Made by a program: the position numbers and the translations under genes. Of a DNA stretch of 64,000 nt, positions 30,264-43,048 are shown in pieces. The notes beneath the pieces were generated by a model. That model was not told the origin of the DNA and did no database searches. It saw nothing but the letters and a program-made list of their open reading frames with translations. How positions within the stretch are numbered: position 1 is the stretch's first letter; each line of letters starts with the position of its first letter. Origin of the DNA: Rotaria macrura (taxonomy: Eukaryota; Rotifera; Eurotatoria; Philodinida; Philodinidae); assembly GCA_900239685.1 (NCBI GenBank), contig OENT01000059.1, positions 124,001-188,000 on the forward strand. Reading direction: 5' to 3'.

Positions 30264-32494
30264 ATGACTTCTGTTTTGTTGCGACGTTTTCCATCAAATA
30301 TTGTTAGTACAATATTACGTAAAAATGTTGATGTAAGATTAGTTTTCTTTTCAATTTATTTCAATTATTTATATTTTTACTTATTAGCAAATAAGAAATG
30401 TCGCATCAATAGTTGTAAGTTGTTAAGACATTAGTAGAAATTCTCATCATCTTGCTGTTGAATTATTCATGTTTTTTTAGAACAAACCAGATAAAATTCC
30501 TGAATCTCATAAGTATCATGTTACGGTTCTGCCAGGTGATGGCGTCGGACCAGAATTAATGTTATGCGTACGTGAAGTATTTAATACTATTGGTGCACCT
30601 ATCGAATTCGATGAATTACTTGCCAGGTTTGATTTTTATACAGTAGAAGTGCCAGTTTTGTTTCTATCTCTTCTATTGTTCAATTCATATTTTTAGTGAA
30701 GTAATGCCGGGTAAATCTGCAACACTTGCTGATATAGTTGCTTCATTCAAACGTAATCGTGTTGGTATGAAAGGAATATTAACAGTACGCTTTTCGGATA
30801 CTTTTCTTAGTACATGTACACGAATGCATGTAATTGAATATTTAGACGCCAGCTATCGGTGAAGGTGGTGATTTAATATCACTTAATATGAAGATCAGGT
30901 ATTGAAAAAAAAACGTTTTCAAAGAGAGAAACTCCTACATTATTCTTGTTTCGTATAGACGTGCATTAGATCTTTATGCTAATGTTGTTCGAATAAAGAC
31001 AGTGCCAGGACTGAAACTTCGTCATCAAAATGTTGATTTTATTGTTATACGTGAACAAACTGAAGGAGAATATAGTGGACTTGAACATGAAGTAATGCTT
31101 AGAAATATTGTTTTTTTGCAATATTAATTCTTCTCATTTACAATTCCACTGCTGTTTAGTCTGTTCATGGCATTGTCGAATCATTAAAAATCACAACTTA
31201 TGAAAATTCAAGACGTATAGCTAAATTCGCATTTGACTATGCAACAAAATTTAATAGGAAAAAAATCACTGCTGTACACAAAGCGAATATAATGTTTAAC
31301 TCTTTCTTTACTTTATTTTTCAGTTTTTGACAATGTGCATTTCTTTTTCTTCCTGGACATCTAGGAAACTTGGCGATGGTCTCTTTCTTGAATCATGCCG
31401 TGAAGTGGCTGCAATGTATCCAAATATTAAATTAGAAACTATGATTGTTGATAATACATGCATGCAATTGGTTTCGAAGCCACAACAATTTGATGTGCTT
31501 GTTGCGCCGAATCTTTATGGAAATATTGTATCTAATTTAGCTGCTGGATTAGTTGGAGGAGCAGGCATGGTTCCCGGCGAATCTTATTCTAACGATGTTG
31601 CAATCTTTGAACCGGTAAGGTTGACTAAAACAAATTGTGGAGGGCTATTGTCGATGATAATAATGGATTCTGAAACTTTAGTTTTCTTTGTAACAACAAT
31701 AGAAAGTAGTTCTTTTGCGATGCGTAATTAACTAAAGATATTAGAAGAAAGATACGTAGATTGTGATGAATAAGACATTCATACAAATAAAACTAAATCA
31801 ATATCGATAAATTTCATTGAAATGTTTATTTATCAGAGTTTTGTCAAGAATTCGATTTCTACAAATTAACAGTATATGGTCTACAGTACTCCAACTCAAA
31901 TTAGATTTGATATGAAATAACAACACGAAAATAAAACTTGAACCAATATCGAGAACAGAAGATAGCAGCCGAACTTTTCTCTTGTCTTTTACAAACCCTC
32001 ATTCTATCCCTTCTGTGATAGGCACAGTGTTATCCTGGTTCCTAGAATTTTCTAGTCGGAATAATTGATTTAACCAGTTATTCACGGTTGACATAATCTA
32101 AATGTTTTATATTTCGATGATATGACAAAATGATTGTGGTTTCTTATCGAAAGTAATTATTGCAGAATTGCATTCAAAAAAGATGTGTATAACGTTTAGG
32201 GAGCACGACATCCATTCTTAACAGGTGCCGGTCGAAACATTGCCAATCCAACTGCAATGTTATTATGTGGTGTTAATTTACTTCAATATCTTCGCTTAGG
32301 TAAATAGATTGATCGTATCTTTTAGATATTCTATATCTCTTTCACTATTCTACTGTTCAGATACTATGGCTCAGAAAATTGAAAATGCCATTGCTACTGT
32401 TATTAAACAACAACGTATAAAAACACGTGATATCGGTGGTTATGCAACTCAACAAGATTTTCTTCGCAGTATACTTCAACAACTTGGATACTAA
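30264..32494 (+). CDS. IDH3B: mitochondrial NAD-isocitrate dehydrogenase, beta subunit
   Basis: Subunit of the mitochondrial NAD-dependent isocitrate dehydrogenase of the citric acid cycle, 368 residues in nine exons: 30264-30332, 30481-30626, 30697-30784, 30846-30898, 30959-31091, 31160-31293, 31365-31614, 32200-32299 and 32361-32494. Exon 1 encodes an arginine-containing amphipathic presequence ([20 protein letters not shown]), typical of a matrix-targeting peptide. The mature part shows family motifs: [86 protein letters not shown] and [23 protein letters not shown] and [11 protein letters not shown] favour the beta over the gamma subunit; the alpha subunit, which carries most catalytic residues, is excluded. 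The beta subunit is mainly structural and allosteric. Intron 7 (31615-32199) is long compared with the others. Confidence 0.95.
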
Positions 32495-33832
32495 TTGAGA
32501 ATAAATTTATTATCTCATAAAAAATAAATATCAACCCAGCATTATATTAGTAGTTTTTGTGTTTTGTTTTTCATATCTTTTTCTTTTGTCTTGTCTTAAG
32601 GACTAATATATATATATTTATTTTTGTCTAAATCAGTCACAGAAAACAGAAAATCACTCAATTCTTCTTTTACTCTGGAAGTCTATTTTAATAGAACTGT
32701 TCAATTTAATTTATGCGTTCTTTTTAGTGCGTTCAATGATAGAGCAAATAAAGATAACAATTGTCGAACGATTGTTTATGGAAAAACTCATGAAATGATT
32801 GAATTCTTAGAAATTTCTTGCTGATTTTTCAATTGACTGACAGGCATGACCAAGGCAAGAAAATATTAATTTCAATATCGAACACGTTTGATACGCAACA
32901 TTCATCATATTATTAAATTCGTGTTTCTTTTTTATTTTTCTTTACTTGAAAACAATCGAACAGAATATATTTTTGTAGGCCATCAATTTTGACAACAAAA
33001 AATGTATATATTGCTTCCATGTGAACTTTCTTGTTAGTATCTCAAACGATCTAGAAGATTTGTGCTCTTTATTGTGAAACATCAATCGATTCAAGAATTT
33101 CAATTTTACGTCATAGGACAGTTAGTAATATTTTGGCATACATGACCATAAATGAATAATAAAAAACGATCTTTTCGAAGAATCGACACAAATACAAAAA
33201 CCTATTGAAGATTTTCATAATACCTAGTAAATATTGACGTATTGTCAGAAATATTTTTAACGCGTATGTTTGTTCATAGGTCATTCAAGCGCATCAGTGC
33301 TTACGATCAAGATTTAGAGGATATGCTAGTAATTACCAACAGTGGATGGTGTAGTCTTCAGTTAATCTACATATATTTTCTTTCGAAAATTATTAACCTT
33401 TAATCAACATCGTTGTTTATCGCAAAAAGGAACTTCATACGTTTAAAAAAGTCAATATCTTTGAACTTTATCGATAATTCTAAAAATAAAGTAAAGTTTT
33501 CTATTGAAACATTTCAATTCATGGGATATTCAACTGATGTATGAGTGAAAGTCTCAGTAAAAAGTCAATTGTTTAAATTATCTGAAGATTGTTTCTGTAG
33601 CATGTGAATAAATATACATTTAAAAACAGTTTGGATCAACTAGAGATCGTAGATTGTTTTCATGGATATTATTGAAATAGTTACTTTTCTAATCGCATTT
33701 ACCATTCATTTCCCATCGGTATTAAACTAGATTTCTCTTCATGAATAAAGCAAAAAAATGAAGGAATGATACAAAGTAAACGATAGAAGTAGATTTGTGA
33801 TAATATTTTATTTTAGTGAATAACAAAAAAAA
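32495..33832. other. intergenic region after IDH3B
   Basis: AT-rich sequence with an AATAAA-type signal shortly after the IDH3B stop and a short TA run near 32608. The 66-codon open frame at 32624-32824 has no recognisable domain and is probably chance. Nothing else is supported. Confidence 0.4.
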
Positions 33833-34096
33833 TCATACAGAAACTTTTCGATGAACATAGAGTCGATGAATGAGAATGGAAAGTATAATTGAAATTAAAA
33901 TACCATAAAATATGAACCATTGTCGAATATTATGTCTATATAATTGTTCTTCTTCTAAAGGTATTCTCATCATCTGATTTGATTGTTGTTGCCGTCGTCG
34001 ATTTCGTTTTATAAAATATAATTTTCCATTACGCCAATAAAATCGATTTCGATGCGATCGAAATATAGAAAACATCATGTAGAAAATCCAAAACAT
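33833..34096 (-). CDS. small membrane protein, function unknown
   Basis: Intronless ORF of 87 residues. It has a hydrophobic, aromatic N terminus (MFWIFYMMFSIF), a very basic middle part with RNRRRQQQ, and a C-terminal membrane helix (WFIFYGILISIILSILI) followed by a basic end, HRLYVHRKVSV. This suggests a small one- or two-pass membrane protein. It is convergent with IDH3B. No family is recognised. The codon content and positively charged flanks of the helix look genuine, but a chance ORF cannot be excluded. Confidence 0.4.
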   Translation of the reverse strand: MFWIFYMMFSIFRSHRNRFYWRNGKLYFIKRNRRRQQQSNQMMRIPLEEEQLYRHNIRQWFIFYGILISIILSILIHRLYVHRKVSV

Positions 34097-36109
34097 TTTA
34101 CTTGATACTGTTTGAGAGTGCTTCTTTGTTGAGAAGATGATTTGTGTGTTCCGAAAAAGAAATGAAGAGAAAGCAGTCTTTGTCGTTCTTGCTTTTATTG
34201 TTCTACATCAACGAGAATACAAAAGAAAAGCAATTCTACTTTTTTTTTCCTTGGGAAAAAACTTACACAAACGACTATATTCTTTTTCTTTTTCTCTCGA
34301 GTATTGAAATAAAAATTTATAATATTTTTCTGACGGTTAATAACTGAGACAAAGCAGAGAAATTCTTCGATAATCACATTTTTTCACAGTTATAAAAGAA
34401 TCATGAATTCTATTTTATGTGTCGATCGTAAACAACTAGACAAGTGTAGAAGAGATAGACAAAATGTACTGTAGATCTGACTAAGTGAATGTTTTTAATT
34501 TGTTGTATTAGAGAAACATGAAAGTACCCCTTGGAAAAAGATAATCAGTAAGATAATCAAATATTATTTTGATAGACACCTACGGCGATCATTGCGGCAT
34601 CAAAAAATAACTTGAGAATGCACTAGTTTTCATCGAATTTTACCATTAACTTTTGTCACTAGAAAAATAGCAATAATTCTTTATTGTTTTTACAAGTTTC
34701 ATCCTTATGTTCTTGGTTCTGGATCGAACATGTGTGACCTTGACTGTATATTATGTAGAATATCAAATGACGTATCATTCAAAAAAAGTAGATACCAAAT
34801 TGACAATTTCTCTTCGCTTGATAAGTACTGGTCTAATTTACAATAACATGATTGTTACATGACTGAATGAAAAGAATGTCTATGATTTTAACAGATTTGA
34901 ATACTTACATACCAGTTTTAATTCCATTGATTGAACGATTGTAGTAATCTTGTATGGTTAGCAGTTAAAACGAGGATAAGCATTGGTGGTAGGTCTTTCG
35001 AGAAGTATAATTTATTTTTAAAATTGTTCTTCTTCAATCAGTCTTGCAAATCTATGAAAAATCTTTTCAATAAAATATTGTAATTCTAATTGAACTGATC
35101 CAATTCTCATGCTGTTCCAAGATAAAAACCATTCTTTCCTTTAGATGCAAATAATTCCACATTATCGATGATTAATATATGGTCGAATAGTGATCCTTTC
35201 ATGGAAGTCAACACAGTCTAATAATTCATCATTGTACAACTTCGATCGTTTTAAAATTTTATCAATCCTATGTTAAAAAACCCACTAACACAGTCAATAT
35301 AGTGGGATGGAAGGAACTATGCTGTGAAGCTGAAAAATGCTGACGAACTAGATGGTTTTGTTCTTTAGTCTTCTCCTAATTTAACTGATAGAAACAGAGC
35401 GGAGAAAATTCCTATTTCCAACTTCTTTTTTGGATACTTATGATTAAAAGACCAAAGCAAATCGTTTGCCATCTTTTAGTGCAACGTTTCGAATTCGAAC
35501 TTGAAACTTCACACTGATGTATAGAGTATTAATTTCGTTCCGATTATTGCCAAGATTGCTTGTCGACATGTACAAAAGTATGTATTATTGACGTTCTGTG
35601 ATCATTTGTAAAAGCTTACTTATCAGAAGTGTACTGTAGTCATTTTTCTCCTAGTCTTCAATGAATACAATGAAAAAGTACTTTAACAGTGCGTTATTAA
35701 TATTAAAATTTATTTTTATGAAAGACGAGCGATAGAACCATATGTGGTTTCTTTATAACTAAAGCGCCATTTTTTCTGAAGATATTAGAGACTATACACT
35801 ATATCTATCATGTGTTAATATATTGAAGTATGAAATTTCAAAGCTAACAAAACTTATTTTCAATATAAATTTTTAAAGATTTCGGCGCTCTACCATATTT
35901 CTCTTTTACTCTCTTCTTCCTTTCGTTGTCTAGAACAAAGATATTATTTTACTACTTTAATTGTGCTACTTTTCTGTGTATTGTCGTCTTTCAGTGTTTC
36001 TAGTCGATTTAATTTTAATCAATCTAATTTTATTTTCAACCATGCTTGGTAAATATTAATATTTCTTGCAAATAGAAATAAAAGAAATATAGATCAATCT
36101 TTAGATATT
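34097..36109. other. intergenic region upstream of CELF
   Basis: About 2 kb with no supported gene. The open frames at 34144-34377 on both strands are low-complexity. The last few hundred bases before 36110 probably hold the CELF promoter and 5' leader: pyrimidine-rich blocks near 35900 could be the acceptor of an intron in the leader. Confidence 0.4.
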
Positions 36110-39079
36110 ATGATACCATATCAATCATTAACAAATGACCATCATGAACCTGATTCGGATGCTATTGAAATGTTCTGTGGTCAAATACCACGTACGATGT
36201 CTGAAAATGAATTACGAATGTTATTTGAGCGGTACGGACGAATATATAAGTTGAATGTTTTACGTGATAAACAAAGTGGTGAATCTAAAGGGTGTTGTTT
36301 TATAACATACTATACACGCAAAGCTGCTCTAAATGCACAAGATGCGCTACATAATCTCATTGTTTTACCTGGTATGCATCATGCTATACAAATGAAGCCA
36401 GCGGATATTGAAAATCGTAATGAACGAAAAATTTTTATTGGCATGATATCGAAATTATGTTATGAAGATGAAATAAAACAATTATTTTTACCGTTCGGTA
36501 ATATTGAAGAATGTACGGGTAGGTGGGTGCTTTTGTAATACATAGACGTACATACGTATATTTCTGTTTTTTATTCATTGATTTAAAAGAAAAAAAAAGA
36601 ATATTAATATATGTTGATCGTTGTTATTTTTTTTCAACTTCTAGTCCTTCGTGATTTAAACAATCGATCACGTGGGTGTGCATTTGTTACGTATCAAAAA
36701 CGACAATCAGCTTTAAATGCAATAAAAACTATGCATCATTCATATACCATGGATGGTTGTTCGTCACCTATAAATGTTCGTTTTGCTGATACACCCAAAG
36801 ATAAAGAAGTAAGAAAAATGCAGCAAAAACACAATGAAAATCTTCTTCAACAACAAACAGTAACAAATTCATCGACGACCACAACAAATAAACTAGATGA
36901 ACACATCAATTCATTAAATTTGATGCTTTTTAATCAACTCTATTCAAATGCAATAACACATATTCACGAGCAAAAACAACAATCATTAAATTCGAATTTA
37001 AATGATTTTTCCTGTGGTGATAATAATACAAACAATGTTTATTCAAAACCTAGTTGTTTAACAATGAAATTAGCTAAAACTCAACAGCATGCTGTATTCT
37101 CAACACTTACACCTCCAGCTACTGAAGTATGCTCATGAATATTAGATAGATATTGAATGTGTATTCATCGTTTCTTTTTCCTCATAGTCCCAAGATGTTA
37201 GAACTATAGAGCAATATTCACATGCGTTACGTAATCTAATCTCGACGGTAAACGATGCTACTATAGAAAAAAATGAAGCTAACACGAACGTACCTTTAAC
37301 GTACGATGAAGATTCACGTACAGAACAATATATGAATAATAGTAAAGGTTTGAATTTTAGTGTTTCCTTAAGATTAGAATATTAGACGGGGTGGGTGTAA
37401 GTGTTCAATTGTAAGGCACGTACCATTAAGATTCTATTGATGATCATCGCACAATATAGAGTTAAAAAAGAGTATTACGGTGGAAATAAGAACTACTTTA
37501 TTTTCGAACAGACTCTGGTAGATGAGATCAAATGTGAATGTCAAAGAGAAATTCGAAAATAGATATATATGAGTAACTCGAGGTAAGCAAAATCTGGTCT
37601 TGAATGCTGTTATTTTCCGCTTATTATCAATATTAAACACAACAATAGAAATACTTAATGAACCATACTTGGAGTTATGCTGTATGAATATTTAAGAGCG
37701 TAATGTTACGTTTTCTTTTCTTCGTCATTTCTAATAAGCTTTAAGAATAGGAACTACTAGGACAAGTCTTACTAAATACTCAATGCACTCCGACCGACGC
37801 ACTGCAGATGTGATAGATACCTCAGCAATAACCCTTCGGCGTTACAGACTAAAATAGATAATGTTGATGTACGATTAGAGATCGCATAACAGAAACTTCT
37901 CGTCATTGACATATGAACTATTTCCCTATTGCGGTTTTGATGGATTAAGGGCGAATAAATATGTCCCAAATAGATAGAATAGAACTATCTCCTTGTGTGT
38001 AGCAACAGTAGCCATATTGTATTTTATGTTTTAATAGCAAATACATTGTGCTAACAGCATACTTCTTACTATATTAGAAACTTAAGCTAGTTCATTCTTG
38101 AGCGTGTACAGCTCGTCAAGGCATTTTGATTAACATCCATGTAAACAACATTTCCTGTTTCAGCACAGTTCAAATGTATTGCCGGATGCTAAGGAGTTCT
38201 TACATGAGGATCAAGGACAAAAGTATGCTAAATATATATTTGATGTATTATTCTTCTGAAGAATTATCTACGATGATTAAAAGAGAATAATAGTGCTTTC
38301 GAAATGATTTGATCTTTTTTAAAGTGTTTTCTTTAGAAAACGAAAAAAAATTGATAAGAGAAAATGGTTTGAGAAAATCATCCATAGGATATTCTATATC
38401 TATATATATATGTATATAGTTTTCATCGTTTCTATGTTTAGATGTTCTTTCAACACCAGTGAATTCACTTGTCAATACTGAGATGAATCCTGGCATATGG
38501 CCCAATCCAACAGATGATGATGTTCGTCTTCTCGATGACTTCTTATCACCATCTACAAATGACATATCAAATATTTCTAATCTTTCATTTACAAACGAGG
38601 ATAGTTTTCAATCATTAATTAATACAAATAAACATCAAAATAATAATAGTTCAACAAATGATGAAAGACAATTAGTAGGACCATGGGGTTCTAATCTGTA
38701 AGTTGATTGGAATAGAAAAAACTGCATTCGTATCTGTATTTGTTATTAAAACAAATATTTCATAAAGTTTTATTTATCATCTTCCATCTGAATTTACTGA
38801 TCATGATTTAGCACAAACATTCTCACCATTCGGTAATATTCTATCTGCAAAAGTAACTCGAATGATTCTTTAATAAGAATGAACAAAATTCCATGCTATT
38901 TTTCTTCTCGTTTTATTTCAAAGATCTTTATTGATAAATCAACAAATCGAAGTAAATGTTTCGGCTTTGTGTCTTATGATAATATTCAGTCGGCACATCA
39001 AGCAATTAGACAAATGAATGGTTTTCAAATTGGTCTAAAACGATTAAAAGTTCAATTGAAGAAGCCTTATATTCAATAA
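36110..39079 (+). CDS. CELF: CELF/Bruno-like RNA-binding protein with three RRMs
   Basis: RNA-binding regulator of alternative splicing, mRNA decay and translation that binds GU-rich elements. The protein is 515 residues in six exons: 36110-36518, 36645-37126, 37188-37347, 38442-38697, 38768-38852 and 38924-39079. RRM1 (about residues 20-100) has [12 protein letters not shown] and the RNP1-type [12 protein letters not shown]2 (about 106-185) has [10 protein letters not shown] and [13 protein letters not shown], followed by the family string [19 protein letters not shown] long linker rich in asparagine, glutamine and serine (about 190-430) separates them from RRM3 (about 435-515), which starts [15 protein letters not shown] and contains [11 protein letters not shown] and [15 protein letters not shown]. 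This RRM1-RRM2-divergent linker-RRM3 layout is diagnostic of CELF. The 1.1 kb intron inside the linker (37348-38441) is where other animals use alternative exons. Which CELF subgroup it belongs to cannot be told by eye. Confidence 0.95.
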
Positions 39080-39220
39080 TTTTTCTAAAGAGTTGGTTTT
39101 TTTTTCTCGTTTTTCTTGTGTCACAATTGAAATATATTCATCGTTTATGTTTTTTTCCTGTATTTTATTTTATACATTTATTTAATACATTAGAAAGCAG
39201 AAAGAAGTTTATTGACATTG

Positions 39221-42200
39221 TTAGAAACGATTCGACTTAATAACATCGATTGGTTTACGATAATCATAGATTGATGGTGCTAAAAATATTTAAACTAAGT
39301 TGTATCGAAAGAAAATAGACACACTTGTTTTCATACCTTGTAAGATAATACCACACGTACCAGCAAAACAAGCAGTTGTGAATATATAAAGAAAAAGACG
39401 ATCAATTACCAGAGCAACATATTTCCATTCTTCTTTGACCTAAATCAAATAAAAGAAAAACAAATATTAGAAATGAGTCGTTGGTGCTGTGTTCTTTATT
39501 TGTAGTCTACTTTTTTTTCTTCGTCTTCTAATTTCAAATGTGTTGCAATACATTTCAAACCTTCGAATGCTTGTTTAATTTCATTTGGATAAAGTGATGG
39601 TTCATTTGAATATTCGATTTGTTTCAATGCGTTATCATCTTCTATTATTTCAATGGCATCTTGGTCTAAATCGTAATCGTCAAGTAACGGTATCTTATTT
39701 TTACGTATTTGATATGGACTTGAATCAATTAATGGTAATGCAAAGTTTGTCGTTGGTCGATTCGATTGCTTTGTACGATTACGATTGATGGTTGTTAAAT
39801 GAAAATCCAATGGATTGATTGGTTTTGGTCGACGCATCCATAATAATTTCGGTAGAACATGTAAAAACACCCTTCGCACCCAAGGAGGCATTAGATGTGT
39901 TGATGGAGAACGAAAATGTATATTAAGAACAACAACAGTTACAACAACAGATAATGTAACAAGAATCATGGTAAACAATAAATATTTACCAATCAACGGT
40001 ACAACAAGTGATGTCGGTGGAATGAGTTCAGCTAATAGTAAAAAGAATACAGTCAATGAAAGTAATATTGATATACAGAGAGCCACTTTTTCACCAGAAT
40101 CAGACGGTAAATAAAATGTTAGAACAGTTAAAAATGATATACCAACGCATGGTATTATTAAATTGACAGTATAGAAAAGTGTTTTACGACGAAGTGTTAT
40201 TAAAAATGTTATATCAGGATATGTTTGTGGACAACATGTATATTTTTGAACATTACGTTTAGCTGGAACTTCCATTATATCCCACTCAACTGAACGATAG
40301 AAATCAGTTAAATCAATGGCATACGGTACATCTATGGAGAAAAAATAAAAATATACTCGATTTTCTTTTGTTTCATTCAATCATCGATATAATTCGAATA
40401 GAGTAGACGGAACTGAGTGTACGTGTTCCGTTGAAAATATCCAGTGAACAATACTTTAGAAGAATATTTCGAGTATTGCATTAATTATGTGAATGATTCT
40501 GACATCGTTTCGGTCGGACAACTCGAGAAAATATAACGCTAACAAAATCAAAAATCTAATTGATAGAATTCGTTCGCCGATCTGCTTTCTTGTCCTCGAT
40601 ACACTTGAACATCGAATTCAATCATCAGATTCCTACTTACAAAGTTTCGAGCACTTTTCTAAGACTTTTTCCGATTTATTTATTTTTTTTTCATTTCATT
40701 ATTATAGAGTACTTCATATATGTTTCGTTATTTGACGAACAACAAAATAATATTCAGTCAAAGATCAAACCTAGAACTCGTGATAGGCTTGTAACAGGGT
40801 ATCGTACTTATAGTGGAGCTTGTAAATGAATATCTCGAACTTGATATATTCTGTAGGGAGAAGTTGATTGCATATTTATTCTTCATGAGCTATCTTACTA
40901 TTATTGCCATAGACAGGTATAGAACCATTGGTTTGATTGATATGAACAAGATCGACTTGTTCTCCGGAATATGTCCATGAACCAAACTTCATTTGACAAT
41001 GTTGAATATCTAAATATTTAGCAAACAAACACGAACAGTAAAAATATCAAATCTTTTTTAGAGTTATCATTGACTTTATTTCTATAAACTTCTTAGATAT
41101 GAATTGATTTAGTTTCAATCTCATAGGACTCCAGGCTACTACTTCTGATTTTACATATAGATAAGATAAGATTTTATTTCTTCATTTTTCTCCTATAAAA
41201 TTTCATTCCCATATGATTATCAACAACGTATCGTATTTATTCTATACTAAATTCTACTACTTACCAAATGGAAAAAATTCGACATTGATTGTACAACTTG
41301 ACTTATAAATTGCTGGTGGCTAATGAAAAGAGAAACATACAAATATATTGAAATGCAATGATCTTCTTCAACGTTACCTCCCAAATAACACGGCCATCGT
41401 GGTAAACAGTAGCTTTTGTCATTAGAGTTACTTCATAATTACCATCAGCACTAGAACAATTTTTATATTAAAAAATGATGAATTTGTTCTGTATAAAATC
41501 AATAGCTTTGTCAAGCAAAAAAAAGACAAACACTAATCTTGTGTTACATGCAAATGTGCATATAATTAGATGCAATAGACAAAAAGAGAAAACCAAGGAT
41601 TACTACGAAAAGAGCAACGACACCAACTTATTGAAAAGCACCAAATCAGGCCGCCATAGATCACTAGCCGGTATAGAGATGTTGGTTATATTATTGAAAT
41701 CGATTGGATTCCATTTTAAATGTTCATCCATCCATAGCTAAAAATGATTAGTTTATTTAGGGAACTTCATTCTTTACTTTTTTTCGTTTCTTTTGGTTTC
41801 ATATCTATAGTATATATATATATATATATATACCATTATAATTAACTATTTTGCAAGTATAGTAGCAGAATCTGTCTATTGATGTCAAGTCTCTTGACGG
41901 ATGTATGTATGTTTTCAACGCTCGCATGTCGTTTGGATAATCTATTCTTGTCAACAATGTTTATCCATAACTATCAGAAGCGTTGATGGACAGAACAACA
42001 AAACTCTCATAGAACGCATGCGTGCAGAAAAGAAATCCGTCTATCATCTTGTACGTAAGATAGCACGCGTGTACCTAAGCGTGCATAAACATCAAGGAAA
42101 TGGCAAGCAACGAAATAAAAAAAACAACATCATAGATTTATCGTATATTCTCATGTCGACACTTCATTGCCGTTGTGTCAATTATGATAATAATGATACT

Positions 42201-43048
42201 ATGTGAATGTGTGTATAAACTAGGGTTATGTGATAGAAATCATATAGAAAAAACAATGAAAACAATAGAACGATCAAATTATAAGTAGGAAATATATATA
42301 CGTATATCCAGATATACGTATGTAATTTTCAATATCAAGTAATTGTGTTTTGAAAAAGAAAAAAAAATGAAAACAAATCTTAAAGAATATAGTGCAACAA
42401 TAAGAATAACAACAACATCCAACCCACAACATAAAGATGATTACTTGTTATACAGAACAATGTCAGGAAGCCAGATTTGTTGGCTCGGAATGTAGAGTAC
42501 ATCGACGCCTCCATATTTCGCTGGATCCCATCGAAGTTTATCGTCGTACCACTCCTACTCATGCATGCACCCCTTTTTGTTGTTTTTTTTTATTACTCTC
42601 GCATTCTATCTTATATTTTATTGTATCAATGAATAGTCCTCGAGATAATCGCTCACCTGTTTTAGCCAAACATTCGTGGTCATGATTTGATTTTTTTCAT
42701 CCTTTGAAAACGAAAACAAACAAATAATTACTTTCTAATGTTGTATTTGTAAAGAAAAACAACTCCACATACGACATCAAGTAATTGTGTTAATCGAAGA
42801 CCCAAATAAACAGTTAATTTTTCACTATTATGTTTGACCGGACGAATTAATTTATTATAGGCACGTACTTGAATTAATTCTTCATATAAACGTTTTGCAT
42901 CAGGATTAGCAATAGTTACTATTTATAATAATAAGACAAGAAATAAATATAAAACAAATCTATTGATATATACATCTATTTAAAACTTACCACCAATGAA
43001 GCACCAATAAATATGGAATATTAATAATATGATAATACTTGTCTCCAT
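39221..43048 (-). CDS. nicotinic acetylcholine receptor alpha-type subunit with two alternative exons
   Basis: Cys-loop ligand-gated cation channel subunit. With one copy of the alternative exon it is 526 residues: exons 43048-42991, 42918-42773, 42701-42657, (42554-42445 or 41737-41628), 41450-41378, 41319-41265, 41009-40899, 40331-39511, 39439-39337 and 39279-39221. Exon 1 encodes a signal peptide ([20 protein letters not shown]). The Cys-loop is [15 protein letters not shown]. The vicinal cysteines in [13 protein letters not shown] mark it as an alpha subunit able to form the principal agonist face. M1 begins [16 protein letters not shown]2 carries [17 protein letters not shown], with glutamate at -1' and 20' (cation selective) and leucine at 9'. 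M3 follows, then a cytoplasmic loop of moderate length and M4 ([17 protein letters not shown]). The 45-base microexon encodes [15 protein letters not shown]. The gene is convergent with CELF and divergent from the non-alpha subunit gene. An alpha-like identity is clear; the exact vertebrate or insect counterpart is not. Confidence 0.95.
41628..41737 (-). other. alternative exon B of the alpha receptor gene (110 bases)
   Basis: Encodes [20 protein letters not shown] and then [16 protein letters not shown] plus two bases. It is flanked by a good acceptor (ATTTTTAG) and a weak donor (GTTGGT). It is the same length and phase as the exon at 42445-42554 and keeps the W, D, L, W, P, W, PD and VL framework of the binding domain. 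It lacks the YGG motif and gains a possible N-glycosylation site (NIT). Confidence 0.85.
42445..42554 (-). other. alternative exon A of the alpha receptor gene (110 bases)
   Basis: Encodes [20 protein letters not shown] and then [16 protein letters not shown] plus two bases, a near-canonical nicotinic receptor segment. The donor AACAA/GTAATC is reasonable; the acceptor GAGTAG has a purine-rich upstream tract, so this exon may need help to be recognised. It ends in the same phase as exon B, and either joins the common exon to read NNADGNYEV. Confidence 0.85.

Noticed and set aside
41475-42206. Plus-strand open frames in the middle of the alpha receptor gene
   Set aside because: They lie antisense to the common exon, alternative exon B and its intron, and have no domain content.
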